64,000 nt of DNA from Chryseobacterium sp. W4I1. GTDB taxonomy: Bacteria; Bacteroidota; Bacteroidia; Flavobacteriales; Weeksellaceae. Positions within the stretch are counted from its first letter, which is position 1, and each line of letters begins with the position of its first letter. This document shows positions 15,557-24,355 of the stretch, one piece after another. The position numbers and the translations under genes are program-made. Where the stretch lies: assembly GCF_030816115.1 (NCBI RefSeq), contig NZ_JAUSXQ010000001.1, positions 620,001 through 684,000 of the forward strand, in the 5' to 3' direction. Below the pieces are notes generated by a model. The model ran no database searches, was not told the origin of the DNA, and was given only the letters and a program-made list of their open reading frames with translations.

Positions 15557-18161
15557 TTAAATATTCAGAGCTTTTTGATAAGCATTTTCTAAACCGTCAA
15601 GGTTTTTACCTCCAGCAGTTGCAAAGCCCGGATTTCCGCCGCCGCCGCCCTGGATCTCTTTTGCCAGGTCCTTTACGATAGCTCCGGCTTGATAATCTGC
15701 TGACAGATCATCAGAAACTCCTACAGTAATCATTGGTTTCCCATCTGCATCAGAGAGAATGATTGTTACAGAATTCGGGGTTTCTTTTTTCAGCTGGAAT
15801 ACAATGTCTTTAACGGAACCTGCGTCAAGAGAAGTTTTCTTTACCAACAGCTGTTTGTTTCCTTTCTGTTCGTAAGCATTTTTCCATTCGCCGATCTCGC
15901 CTTTTGCTTTTTCCTTTTTAAGGGCTTCCACTTCAGATTTTAAAGAAGCATTTTCCTCCATTAATTTCTCAATAGATCTTACCACGTCTTTAGATTTCAG
16001 TAATTGAGAAAGTTCATGAATTTGATTTTCTAAATTTTTGAAATATTCTTCAGACTTATCTCCTGAAATTGCTTCAATTCTTCTGATCCCTGCAGCTGCA
16101 GAACCTTCTGAAACAATTTTGAAGTGACCGATTTCGATTGTATTTTTTACGTGAGTTCCACCGCAAAGTTCTTTTGAACTTCCAAACTGGATCATTCTCA
16201 CATTGTCACCATATTTTTCACCAAACAAAGCCATTGCGCCTTTATCTAATGCTTCCTGAATAGGAATGCTTCTGAATTCCTGCAATGCAATACTTTCTTT
16301 GATCTTGTGGTTTACTTTTTCTTCTACCAAAGCCAATTCTTCCTCCGTCATTTTATTGAAATGAGAGAAATCAAAACGAAGATAGTCAGGACCTACATAA
16401 GAACCTTTCTGCTCAACGTGAGTTCCTAAAACTTCTCTTAATGCTTCGTGTAAAAGGTGTGTTACAGAGTGGTTAGCCTGAGAGTTTTTTCTATCAGTTG
16501 CATTGGCTTTAGCATAGAAAACAGCTCCGGCATCTTTCGGAAGACCATTGATCAGAGAAATGATAAGTCCGTTTTCTTTTTTAGTTTCTAAAACTTCAAA
16601 GCTTTCCACGGCATTTTCCAGAACTCCTTTGTCTCCAACCTGGCCACCGCCTTCAGGATAGAAGGGGGAACTGCTCAATACTACCTGGTAAAATTCACCG
16701 TCTTTATTCTCTACTTTTCTATATCTTGTAATGTAGGTTTCAGATTCTATCTGGTCATAGCCAACGAAATTTTCATCCCTTTCCTCTAATGTTACCCAAT
16801 CGTAAACCTTCTGTGCAGAATCAGCCTTTGAACGAAGCTTCTGCTTTTCCATTTCTGCCTTAAATCCTGTTTCATCGATCGTAAGACCTTTTTCCTCTGC
16901 AATAATCCTCGTCAAATCGTCCGGAAAACCATAGGTATCATATAATTCAAATACTTCTTCACTAGGTAATACTTTTGAACCATCGGCAATCGTCTGCTGA
17001 ATTAATTTTTTCAACTCTGATCAGCCCGTTTTCAATAGTTTTCAAGAACGAATCTTCCTCACTTTTGATTACTTCAGAAACCAGTTTTCCCTGTTTTTCC
17101 AATTCAGGAAAGAAAGTCCCCATCTGTTCCTGGAGTACAGCAACCAATTTATAAAGGAAAGGCTCCTTCATATCCAGGAATCGGTAAGAATAAGAAATTG
17201 CTCTTCTTAAGATCCTTCTGATCACGTAACCAGCACCTCCGTTTGAAGGCAACTGCCCATCTGCAATAGCAAAAGCAACCGCTCTGATGTGGTCTACCAC
17301 AACACGGATGGCAATATCTTTTTCGTCTTCTAAAATTCCGGTGTATTTTTTACCTGAAAGTTCTTCCACTTTAGCAATAAGCGGAGTGAAAACATCTGTA
17401 TCATAGTTGGAAGACTTACCCTGAAGTGCCATACAAAGACGCTCAAAACCCATTCCTGTGTCCACATGCTGTGCAGGAAGTTTTTCAAGAGACTTATCTG
17501 CCTTTCTGTTGAATTCCATGAAAACCAGGTTCCATACTTCAACCACTTGCGGGTGGTCATTATTTACCAGGTCAAGTCCTGAAACTTTAGCTTTCTCTTC
17601 AGGAGTTCTCAAGTCAACATGGATCTCTGAGCAAGGTCCGCAAGGTCCGCTTTCTCCCATTTCCCAGAAATTATCCTTTTTATTTCCGTTGATAATTCTG
17701 TCTTCAGAAATATGGGATTTCCAGAAATCGTAAGCATCCTGATCTCTTTTAAGATTTTCAGAAGCATCCCCTTCAAAAATCGTTACATATAAATTCTCTT
17801 TTGGAATTCCGAATACTTCAGTCAGTAATTCCCAGGCAAAAGCAATAGCATCTTTTTTGAAATAATCACCAAAAGACCAGTTTCCCAACATTTCAAACAT
17901 GGTATGGTGGTAAGTATCTCTGCCTACATCATCCAAATCGTTATGTTTCCCGGAAACTCTCAGACATTTCTGTGTATCGGCAATTCTTGGGGCAGTAGGT
18001 GTTTTGTAGCCTAAGAAAAAATCTTTGAACTGAGTCATTCCTGAGTTGGAAAACATAAGGGTAGGATCGTCTTTCAGCACAATCGGAGCTGAAGGAACGA
18101 TAAGGTGGTCTTTACTTTTAAAATAATCTAAAAATTTTTGACGTATCTCTTGTGATGTCAT
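15557..18161 (-). CDS. alaS: Alanyl-tRNA synthetase, with an apparent +1 frameshift
   Basis: Charges tRNA-Ala. The N-terminal piece (18161 down to about 17011) has the class II core: [44 protein letters not shown] and [15 protein letters not shown]. The C-terminal piece has the editing domain ([15 protein letters not shown], and CGGTHVKNT with its zinc-site Cys and His) and the C-Ala domain ending [15 protein letters not shown]. The frame breaks at six As (plus-strand T6, 17006-17011). ENGLIRVEK should run directly into [11 protein letters not shown], and does so if one A is removed, giving 867 residues. AlaRS is essential and no other copy is seen here, so an over-called base is the likely cause. 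Confidence 0.9.
17006..17011 (-). other. Frameshift site in alaS (A6 on the minus strand, five expected)
   Basis: On the minus strand GTT GAA AAA ATT AAT runs into a short out-of-frame tail. Removing one A gives GTT GAA AAA TTA ATT CAG CAG, restoring VEKLIQQ. Confidence 0.85.
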
Positions 18162-18183
18162 AGTATTGCTTTGCTTTTAAAAC

Positions 18184-18211
18184 TATCAAATTTTGATAAG
18201 ATGCAAATTTA
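18184..18211 (-). promoter_or_regulatory. alaS promoter element with an adjacent 15-base palindrome
   Basis: The minus strand has TAAATTTG (plus 18204-18211), an exact TAnnTTTG, giving a start of transcription near 18199. Immediately downstream is TATCAAA-T-TTTGATA (18184-18198), a perfect 7-bp inverted repeat. It would lie at the very start of the RNA, 22 bases before the ATG. Confidence 0.5.
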
Positions 18212-18462
18212 ATGTTTTTAAGCGATTTGTAAATCATTTTATGCTATGTTTTGAATGGTGCCGGATCGCAGTTAATGAAAAGCAAAAAGTAAAAAGTGAA
18301 AAAGCTTACTTAGCCTGTAGTTTAGAATTCCATTGGTGATAAATTTTGCATGGTATCATTTAACTTTTTATATTCGTTTTAATATTAGATAAAAACTTTC
18401 TGCAATTATTAGTCTGCCGGATTAACAGATGTGTGGTTTTTGATAATATTAAAGAATAAGAA
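18212..18462. other. Divergent intergenic region between alaS and the sigma-factor gene
   Basis: AT-rich, with a short A-rich low-complexity stretch (18281-18305, AAAAAGT repeated). I find no convincing promoter for the sigma-factor gene, which may use an alternative sigma factor, including its own product. Confidence 0.4.
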
Positions 18463-19014
18463 ATGACAAAAAACGAAGTGCTGAAAAGCTGGGTAGAGCA
18501 ATATTCCGGGCCTCTTCTTAAAAGAGCAGCCTATCTGCTTTCAGATAAAACAGAAGCAGAAGATATGGTGCAGGATGTTTTTTTAGCCGCATTTTCGTCC
18601 TATGATTCTTTCGAAGGGAAAAGCCAGCCATTGACCTGGCTTACGGCTATTTTAAACAGAAAAGCTGCTGATTTTTACCGGAAGAAGTATAAATCTGAGC
18701 CGGAGATCAAACTTGATCATTTTTTTGATGAGACGGGATCCTGGAAAAATAATGATGTTTTGAACGACTGGAATGTTTCGGAAGAAACGGAACTTTTAGA
18801 CAATCATGATTTTAATAAAACGCTGGAAGACTGTATTGAGGATTTGCCTTCCAGATGGAAGATTCCACTGAAAATGTATTATCTTCAAGAGAAAAAAGCA
18901 CCGGAAGTGAGTCAGGAATTGCAGATATCTGCGACTAATCTGTGGAAGATCCTTCAGAGAAGCAGAATGCAGCTGAGGGAATGCCTGGATATCAACTGGT
19001 TTGCTAACTTATAA
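18463..19014 (+). CDS. ECF-type RNA polymerase sigma factor
   Basis: A 183-residue sigma-70-family protein with only regions 2 and 4. Region 2 includes DKTEAEDMVQDVFLAAF and PLTWLTAILNRKAADFYR (about 30-75). Region 4 is DLPSRWKIPLKMYYLQEK followed by a helix-turn-helix (about 125-175). This is the layout of extracytoplasmic-function sigma factors. The gene 15 bases downstream encodes a small protein with a zinc-binding motif that fits an anti-sigma factor, and then come DUF417 and methionine sulfoxide reductase genes. The context points to control of an oxidant response. Confidence 0.9.
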   Translation: MTKNEVLKSWVEQYSGPLLKRAAYLLSDKTEAEDMVQDVFLAAFSSYDSFEGKSQPLTWLTAILNRKAADFYRKKYKSEPEIKLDHFFDETGSWKNNDVLNDWNVSEETELLDNHDFNKTLEDCIEDLPSRWKIPLKMYYLQEKKAPEVSQELQISATNLWKILQRSRMQLRECLDINWFANL

Positions 19015-19029
19015 CCATATCATAAAAAC

Positions 19030-19302
19030 ATGTTGAGAAAATTTATCCATATTCTGTTCCTGCCATGCAGCAAAGCTACCATGCTGATGGAAAAAAGGAA
19101 TGCCCAAGCCATCTCCCGAAAAGAAGATTGGCAGCTTTCTATGCACCTGAAAATTTGTAAGTGGTGCCGTTCTTATGAGGAAAAACTCAGGATTTTAGAT
19201 GATATTTTAAAAAGAAAACTTTTTCAAAATGGAAAGACTGAAATTAATGATGTTGATATTCAGAGTTTTAAAAATAAAGTTTTAGAAAAGCTGGACATTT
19301 AA
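19030..19302 (+). CDS. Candidate zinc-binding anti-sigma factor, cytosolic
   Basis: A 90-residue protein with HLKICKWC (His-x3-Cys-x2-Cys, about residues 40-47) and an upstream Cys in FLPCSKATMLMEKR, the pattern of zinc-containing anti-sigma (zf-HC2) domains. There is no membrane segment, so it would act in the cytosol. It lies 15 bases after the sigma-factor gene. Role and partner are inferred from motif and position. Confidence 0.68.
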   Translation: MLRKFIHILFLPCSKATMLMEKRNAQAISRKEDWQLSMHLKICKWCRSYEEKLRILDDILKRKLFQNGKTEINDVDIQSFKNKVLEKLDI

Positions 19303-19381
19303 ATAAAATGATGTCAGGATTTTGAAATGGTTCCGACTATACTTTTGAAAATGATAAAGTATTAATCAAAATCTTAAAGAC

Positions 19382-19834
19382 ATGAACGGAACATTAAAAC
19401 TTAACGTCGAATCGGGGACGTACCAATCAGGATATTACATTTCACTTTTCGGAGCTGCATTGATCTTGCTCTGGATCGGGATATTCAAATTTACACCTAC
19501 CGAGGCTGCAGCCATCAAACCTTTGGTGGAAAACCATTTTCTTACTTTTTTCGTATATAAAATAGCAGGTGTCCAAACGGTGTCAAATACTATCGGAGTG
19601 ATAGAAATTATCATTGCATTATTACTGATATTTAGTGTGAAATTTGCATTTCTAAGGAAGTATGCCGGAATCGGGATGATCATGACATTTCTGGTAACGT
19701 TGAGTTACCTTTTCACAACTCCCGGAATCTGGAAAATAGTGGATGGAATTCCTGTCACAGATTTTTTTATTCTGAAAGATGTAATGCTTTTGGGATTTGG
19801 ATTAATGATATTTCAAAAAAATGAATACAAATAA
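19382..19834 (+). CDS. DUF417 (YkgB/RclC-type) inner-membrane protein
   Basis: A 150-residue protein with four hydrophobic segments (about 18-36, 58-82, 92-112 and 125-145). It shows the DUF417 pattern [24 protein letters not shown] near the N-terminus and TTPGIWK later. E. coli RclC, in the reactive-chlorine resistance operon, belongs to this family. Here it lies between a sigma/anti-sigma pair and msrAB, which also fits oxidant defence. TACTTTTG at 19340-19347 is a possible -7 box upstream, so this gene and msrAB may also be transcribed separately from the sigma gene. Confidence 0.82.
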   Translation: MNGTLKLNVESGTYQSGYYISLFGAALILLWIGIFKFTPTEAAAIKPLVENHFLTFFVYKIAGVQTVSNTIGVIEIIIALLLIFSVKFAFLRKYAGIGMIMTFLVTLSYLFTTPGIWKIVDGIPVTDFFILKDVMLLGFGLMIFQKNEYK

Positions 19835-19844
19835 AAAGATAAAA

Positions 19845-20936
19845 ATGAAAAATATATTAATATTACTCGGAATGATTCTGGGAATAGGAGTATTTGCAAT
19901 GAGTTGTGGAGATTCAAAAAAAATGAAATCCACTAAAACTAAAAGAGAAAATGAGACCATTATGGATAGTAAAAATGTAAAAGAAGTTTATTTTGCAGGG
20001 GGATGTTTCTGGGGAACAGAGCACTTTTTTCAACAAATACGTGGCGTTGTTGGAACTGAAGTTGGATATGCCAACGGAAACGTTAAAAACCCGACGTATG
20101 AGCAGGTTGTAAGTCATACGACAGGTTTTGCAGAAACGGTAAAGGTAAAATATGATCCGGAACAGGTTGATCTTAAACTGCTGATTGATCTGTATTTTAA
20201 AACGATTGATCCGACAAGTTTAAATAAACAAGGGAACGATAGAGGGGATCAATATAGAACGGGAATTTATTCAACAGATAAAGCTACGGAAACCATTGTA
20301 AAAGAAGAGGTCCAAAAATTATCTAAGAACTATAGCAGTCCTGTTTTGGTAGAAATCATTCCTTTGAAAAATTTCTATAAAGCGGAAGATTATCATCAGG
20401 ATTATCTGGATAAAAACCCAGGAGGTTACTGCCATATCGAGCCGGGACTTTTTGAAATGGCTAAAAATGCAAACCCGCTTCCTAAAGCAAAATACCAGAA
20501 GCAAGATAAAGCAGCTTTGAAAAAAGAGCTTACCGCTGAACAGTATAATGTAACTCAGGAAAACGGAACAGAAAGACCTTTCCAAAATGAATATTGGGAC
20601 GAGACCCGTGAGGGAATCTATGTAGATATTACAACAGGAGAACCCCTGTTTATTTCAACAGATAAATTTGAATCAGGTTGCGGATGGCCAAGCTTTTCAA
20701 AACCGATTACCAAAAAGCTGATTGATGAGAAAATGGACAGATCTGCCGGAATGACAAGAGTGGAGGTAAGAAGTAAAACCGGAGACGCCCACCTGGGACA
20801 CGTTTTCACAGATGGTCCTGCAGATAAAGGAGGTCTTCGCTACTGTATCAACAGTGCTTCCCTGAAGTTTATTCCAAAAGCTGAAATGGAGAAAAAAGGC
20901 TACGGAGAATATATTTCTCTGCTGGATAAAAAGTAA
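19845..20936 (+). CDS. msrAB: Fused methionine sulfoxide reductase MsrA-MsrB, lipoprotein
   Basis: A 363-residue protein that reduces both S- and R-methionine sulfoxide. The ATG at 19845 gives a lipoprotein signal ([21 protein letters not shown], lipid on C21). An earlier in-frame ATG at 19821 overlaps the DUF417 gene and adds only a charged tail. MsrA spans about 45-200, with GGCFWGTEH (catalytic C54). MsrB spans about 225-360, with [17 protein letters not shown] and the catalytic RYCINSASL. The two CxxC zinc sites of many MsrB proteins are not seen. A membrane-anchored MsrAB would repair periplasmic or surface proteins. A terminator follows. Confidence 0.93.
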   Translation: MKNILILLGMILGIGVFAMSCGDSKKMKSTKTKRENETIMDSKNVKEVYFAGGCFWGTEHFFQQIRGVVGTEVGYANGNVKNPTYEQVVSHTTGFAETVKVKYDPEQVDLKLLIDLYFKTIDPTSLNKQGNDRGDQYRTGIYSTDKATETIVKEEVQKLSKNYSSPVLVEIIPLKNFYKAEDYHQDYLDKNPGGYCHIEPGLFEMAKNANPLPKAKYQKQDKAALKKELTAEQYNVTQENGTERPFQNEYWDETREGIYVDITTGEPLFISTDKFESGCGWPSFSKPITKKLIDEKMDRSAGMTRVEVRSKTGDAHLGHVFTDGPADKGGLRYCINSASLKFIPKAEMEKKGYGEYISLLDKK

Positions 20937-20944
20937 TATGAGGG

Positions 20945-20972
20945 AAGACCGCTGAAAGGCGGTCTTTTTTTT
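20945..20972 (+). terminator. Terminator of msrAB
   Basis: An 8-bp stem AAGACCGC / GCGGTCTT with a 6-base loop and a T8 tract, 9 bases after the msrAB stop. Confidence 0.85.
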
Positions 20973-20978
20973 ATATAT

Positions 20979-21614
20979 TTAGTGGGATATTTGAAATCTT
21001 TCTTTAATGCTGAACATGGAAATATTTAATAACAGTAGAAACCCGAAGATAATATAATATGCTTCTTTAGGAAGTCGGATTAAAAACTGCTGGACTTCAT
21101 CAAATATATTCACCTTATAAACTTCATTTACAGAAATAACATCATGACAAAGAAAACAGTCATATTTAAATTCTTCGATATTTGGATCGATGTAATTAAC
21201 AGTTGCAAAGAAATGTCCTGTTTTTTCTAAATCATATGCATAGGTCCCTTGCTGAGCGATTGTCATATCATTTAATAAAGATGCAAAATCTCCATAGGTG
21301 TTGTTCTTATCTAAAATAAATTCAATCCCTGTATTTTTTTTATTCCTTTTTTGAAGATTTTTGACTTCTGAAACATAAAAATTTGAATTTTCTTTTGCTT
21401 TACCAGGTTCAATTTTTATTCTTTTATAATCCCAGTTTCTCAAAGGTTCAAAAGTAAAAGTAAGGTTGCTTTTATCCTTTGATAGTTTTGCGGGAAGTCC
21501 AATATCCATAACAGAAATATTGACTTCCTCAAATTTTTGATTTCCATAATACCAAAACAGCAATGGGATCATAACAGCACTGATCAGTCCCGGAAAATAA
21601 TAAATCTTTTTCAT
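20979..21614 (-). CDS. Membrane-anchored protein, paralogue 2 (ExbD-like periplasmic region)
   Basis: A 211-residue protein with one hydrophobic segment at each end (about 5-24 and 186-202) and a periplasmic-type middle. The middle (NTGIEFILDKNNTYGDFASLLNDM) loosely resembles the ExbD/TolR periplasmic domain, which is only a suggestion. It is clearly a duplicate of the gene at 21611-22255: both begin MKKIYY-PGLISAV and end with AYYIIFGF and LNISMFSIKE. A CFLCHD motif here (about 150-155) is replaced by TPFCGTE in the paralogue. Its start overlaps the stop of the upstream paralogue by 4 bases, so the pair is translationally coupled. Confidence 0.8.
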   Translation of the reverse strand: MKKIYYFPGLISAVMIPLLFWYYGNQKFEEVNISVMDIGLPAKLSKDKSNLTFTFEPLRNWDYKRIKIEPGKAKENSNFYVSEVKNLQKRNKKNTGIEFILDKNNTYGDFASLLNDMTIAQQGTYAYDLEKTGHFFATVNYIDPNIEEFKYDCFLCHDVISVNEVYKVNIFDEVQQFLIRLPKEAYYIIFGFLLLLNISMFSIKERFQISH

Positions 21615-22255
21615 GCAAATGTTTTTCTTTGGATCTGAAGATTTTCTTTAATGCTGAACATGGAGATATTCAGAAACACTAAAAAACCGAAAATGATGTA
21701 ATAAGCTTGTTTTGGTAAGTCGAGTAGATATTTAAGTTTATCCATTTCTTTATAATCATCACCCACTTTGTAAGAAATGGTAGCAGTCTCGGTTCCACAA
21801 AAGGGTGTATATTTTGTTTCAGCTATATTCGGATCTTTATAAGAGTGGATCGCAAAAAAGTGATTGGTTTTTTCCATATCTACCCCATATTCATCCTGAC
21901 CTGAAAGTTGCATAGCATCCATTAAGGCTATAAAATCCTGATAATTATTGTGGTCATCAATGACAAACTCAATCCCCGTCTCTTTTTCATTTCTTTCCTG
22001 AAGTTTTTTCAGCTCTGAAATATAGTATTTTTGGTTTTGAAGAGCCGTATTGGGTTTTACAACAATTTGTTTATACTTCCAGTTTCTATAGGGCTCAAAT
22101 GTATTGTCGATTTCAGGATTGAATACATGTTTGGCAGGAAGTCCTAAATCTACAACTGTATATTGGGGCTGTACCCTCTGGTTTCCATAATACCAGAACA
22201 ACACTGGAATTAATACAGCGCTGATCAGTCCCGGTAAATAGTATATTTTTTTCAT
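21611..22255 (-). CDS. Membrane-anchored protein, paralogue 1 (ExbD-like periplasmic region)
   Basis: A 214-residue first copy of the tandem pair, with the same layout: N-terminal membrane segment (about 5-24), a middle domain with ETGIEFVIDDHNNYQDFIALM, and a C-terminal membrane segment (about 188-204) followed by a basic tail. The similarity between copies is strongest at both membrane segments and in the middle block, and weak in the stretch carrying cysteines. The function is not recognised, and no ExbB-like partner lies nearby. Confidence 0.8.
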   Translation of the reverse strand: MKKIYYLPGLISAVLIPVLFWYYGNQRVQPQYTVVDLGLPAKHVFNPEIDNTFEPYRNWKYKQIVVKPNTALQNQKYYISELKKLQERNEKETGIEFVIDDHNNYQDFIALMDAMQLSGQDEYGVDMEKTNHFFAIHSYKDPNIAETKYTPFCGTETATISYKVGDDYKEMDKLKYLLDLPKQAYYIIFGFLVFLNISMFSIKENLQIQRKTFA

Positions 22256-22335
22256 CCACTCGTTTTCATAAAATTAACAAAAAATTCAACACCTAAATGA
22301 ACAGCCATTATTTTTAACATTTCCGTATGTAGTAA

Positions 22336-22367
22336 AAACAAAAAAAAGTGATCCAAAGGACCACTTT
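22336..22367 (-). terminator. Terminator of the ABC transporter genes
   Basis: AAAGTG-A-TCC / GGA-C-CACTTT stem (22345-22354 and 22358-22367, one mismatch) with a 3-base loop. On the minus strand it is followed by an 8-base T tract and then more Ts. Confidence 0.7.
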
Positions 22368-22437
22368 ATTATTTAAATCAATTAAAATCATTCTATCTTT
22401 AAATTATTCAATTTTTAAATCATTAAATATTAGATTT

Positions 22438-23283
22438 TTACCAATCTCTTTTTCTCAGGATCCAGTAGGAACCGTAAATAAAAATTACCGACCAGATGAT
22501 ACACGCAATCATACTTTCTGTAGGATAATGCGCATCGTATTTTACACCCATGATTTTGACCATATTCAATCGCATTAAAGGATTGGGAATTAGATTTGAC
22601 ATGCTTTCCAATGGTAAAAGATTCGTGATGAAGAAATCATTCTCAAGCACTGCTTTTCTTTGTTCCCCTTGCATTCCGGTTAATTTCTGATAGGCTTCTA
22701 TTCCTGCTAAAACCTTTTCAGCAATCCAATAGGCAAAGAAACCAAGAAAGACGAACATAGATTTTCTAAGCAATACCGAAAGAAACATCAGGAAACAGAA
22801 GAATGTAAACAGCTTCACAAAATAATTTCCAATGTAATAGATTTCCTCATAAACTTTTGAAGCATCAGTCACCTTGGAATATTGATGACCCAAAAACATA
22901 GTAATAATAAACACAATCAGTGTAGAAACAGCTGTAAAGATTGTAATAGTTAAAAGCTTTGATCCTATAAATTCCTTTCTGCTCAGCCCGTCAATTGTAT
23001 TCTGCTTAAACATCCTGTTTGTAAACTCCTGGGAAATTGAAAAAACAATAATCAGTCCCAGAAAAATTTTAAGTAAAGCAACAATCCATGTGGTGAAATT
23101 CCAGATCTCAGGGAAATTGTAGATTCCCTGTTCCTTTAAATTGATCGTTCCTCCAAAGATATTCAGATCTACCAGACCAATAAAAAGAAGTGCGATCAGA
23201 ATTGCAAAATACATGATCGTAAAAACCTTAAATGGTCTGTAATTCAGGTTTTTATAATATTCTAGTTTTAATAGTTTAAGCAT
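22438..23283 (-). CDS. ABC-2 type transporter permease
   Basis: A 281-residue integral membrane protein with about six hydrophobic segments, starting at about residues 20-40, and a C-terminal YGSYWILRKRDW. The pattern (LKLEYYKNLNYRPFKVF, then SQEFTNRMFKQNTIDGLSR) is that of ABC-2 permeases. It overlaps the upstream ATPase gene by 8 bases, so the two form an exporter pair. The substrate is unknown; such pairs often serve in peptide, antibiotic or gliding-related export. Confidence 0.88.
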   Translation of the reverse strand: MLKLLKLEYYKNLNYRPFKVFTIMYFAILIALLFIGLVDLNIFGGTINLKEQGIYNFPEIWNFTTWIVALLKIFLGLIIVFSISQEFTNRMFKQNTIDGLSRKEFIGSKLLTITIFTAVSTLIVFIITMFLGHQYSKVTDASKVYEEIYYIGNYFVKLFTFFCFLMFLSVLLRKSMFVFLGFFAYWIAEKVLAGIEAYQKLTGMQGEQRKAVLENDFFITNLLPLESMSNLIPNPLMRLNMVKIMGVKYDAHYPTESMIACIIWSVIFIYGSYWILRKRDW

Positions 23284-24187
23284 GGGTATTCGTGTTTTTT
23301 ACAAGTTCAAGGAATTGGGTTTCAAGAGACAGTTTCTTCTTTGTTAAATGAGACAGGAAAATTCCCTTTTCAGCCAGCTTCTGATTAAGAGATGATGCTG
23401 AAATAGAAGCATCTTCCCGGATCTGTGCTTTGATGATCTCACCATCTATTTTTACAATATTAAACCACTGCAGCTCTTCCAATGCGCTTAAAAGCAGCGT
23501 GTTATTGTCAGCTTTCAGTTCAAAATAACCATTGTTGGCAGTCATTTCATCCACTCTTCCACAGTAGATTGAGTTTCCTTCCTTCAATACAATGACATGG
23601 CTGCAGATCTTTTCGATCTCATCAAGAAGATGGCTTGCAATAATAATGGTAATTCCTTGCCTGGCAATCGTACTGATAATATCCCTGATCTGGATAATTC
23701 CTTCAGGATCAAAACCATTCGTAGGCTCATCCAAAATAAGAACTTCCGGATTGTTCAGGATAGCAGAAGCAATTGCCAGACGCTGCTTCATCCCTAGAGA
23801 ATAGGTTTTAAATGGGTCTTTTTTTCTATCCAGAAGACCTACGGTTTTCAAAACTTCATCAATTCTTGTTTGAGAAGTTCCTTTGATCTCGGCCACAATC
23901 TTAAGATTCGTTTCAGCATCCAGATATGGATAAAAATTGGGCTGCTCAATAATAGCACCTATTTTTTTCAGCGTATCAGGGGATGTTCCCTTTTGCCCAA
24001 ACCAATACCAATCGCCGCTGGTAGGATTGATGGTAGACAGCAGCATTCCAAATGTGGTGGATTTTCCACTTCCATTAGGACCCAGCAAACCGTACACATT
24101 TCCTTTTTCTACATCAAACGAGATATTGTTGACTACCGTTCTTTTGAATTTTTTGGTTAAATTCTTTACTGACAAAATTTTTTCCAT
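23276..24187 (-). CDS. ABC transporter ATP-binding protein
   Basis: A 303-residue ATPase with Walker A GLLGPNGSGKST (about residues 33-44), signature YSLGMKQRLAIA, Walker B EVLILDEPTNGFDP and the switch His in IIIASH. A C-terminal accessory region of about 80 residues follows the nucleotide-binding domain, as in ABC-2 ATPases. It is the first gene of a two-gene transcript with the permease. Confidence 0.95.
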   Translation of the reverse strand: MEKILSVKNLTKKFKRTVVNNISFDVEKGNVYGLLGPNGSGKSTTFGMLLSTINPTSGDWYWFGQKGTSPDTLKKIGAIIEQPNFYPYLDAETNLKIVAEIKGTSQTRIDEVLKTVGLLDRKKDPFKTYSLGMKQRLAIASAILNNPEVLILDEPTNGFDPEGIIQIRDIISTIARQGITIIIASHLLDEIEKICSHVIVLKEGNSIYCGRVDEMTANNGYFELKADNNTLLLSALEELQWFNIVKIDGEIIKAQIREDASISASSLNQKLAEKGIFLSHLTKKKLSLETQFLELVKNTNTHA

Positions 24188-24355
24188 GTAATTTGTTTTA
24201 CATAGTAGTAGTCTATGTAATCAAGAGATTGTTACAATTTAATTTTAATATTTTCAGAATTTAATGTAACAAGACTTACAGTATCATTGTTTTATCGGTG
24301 TAACTATTTTTACAGAATGAAGACCCATTGGAAAACGTCACCAAAAAATATAACT

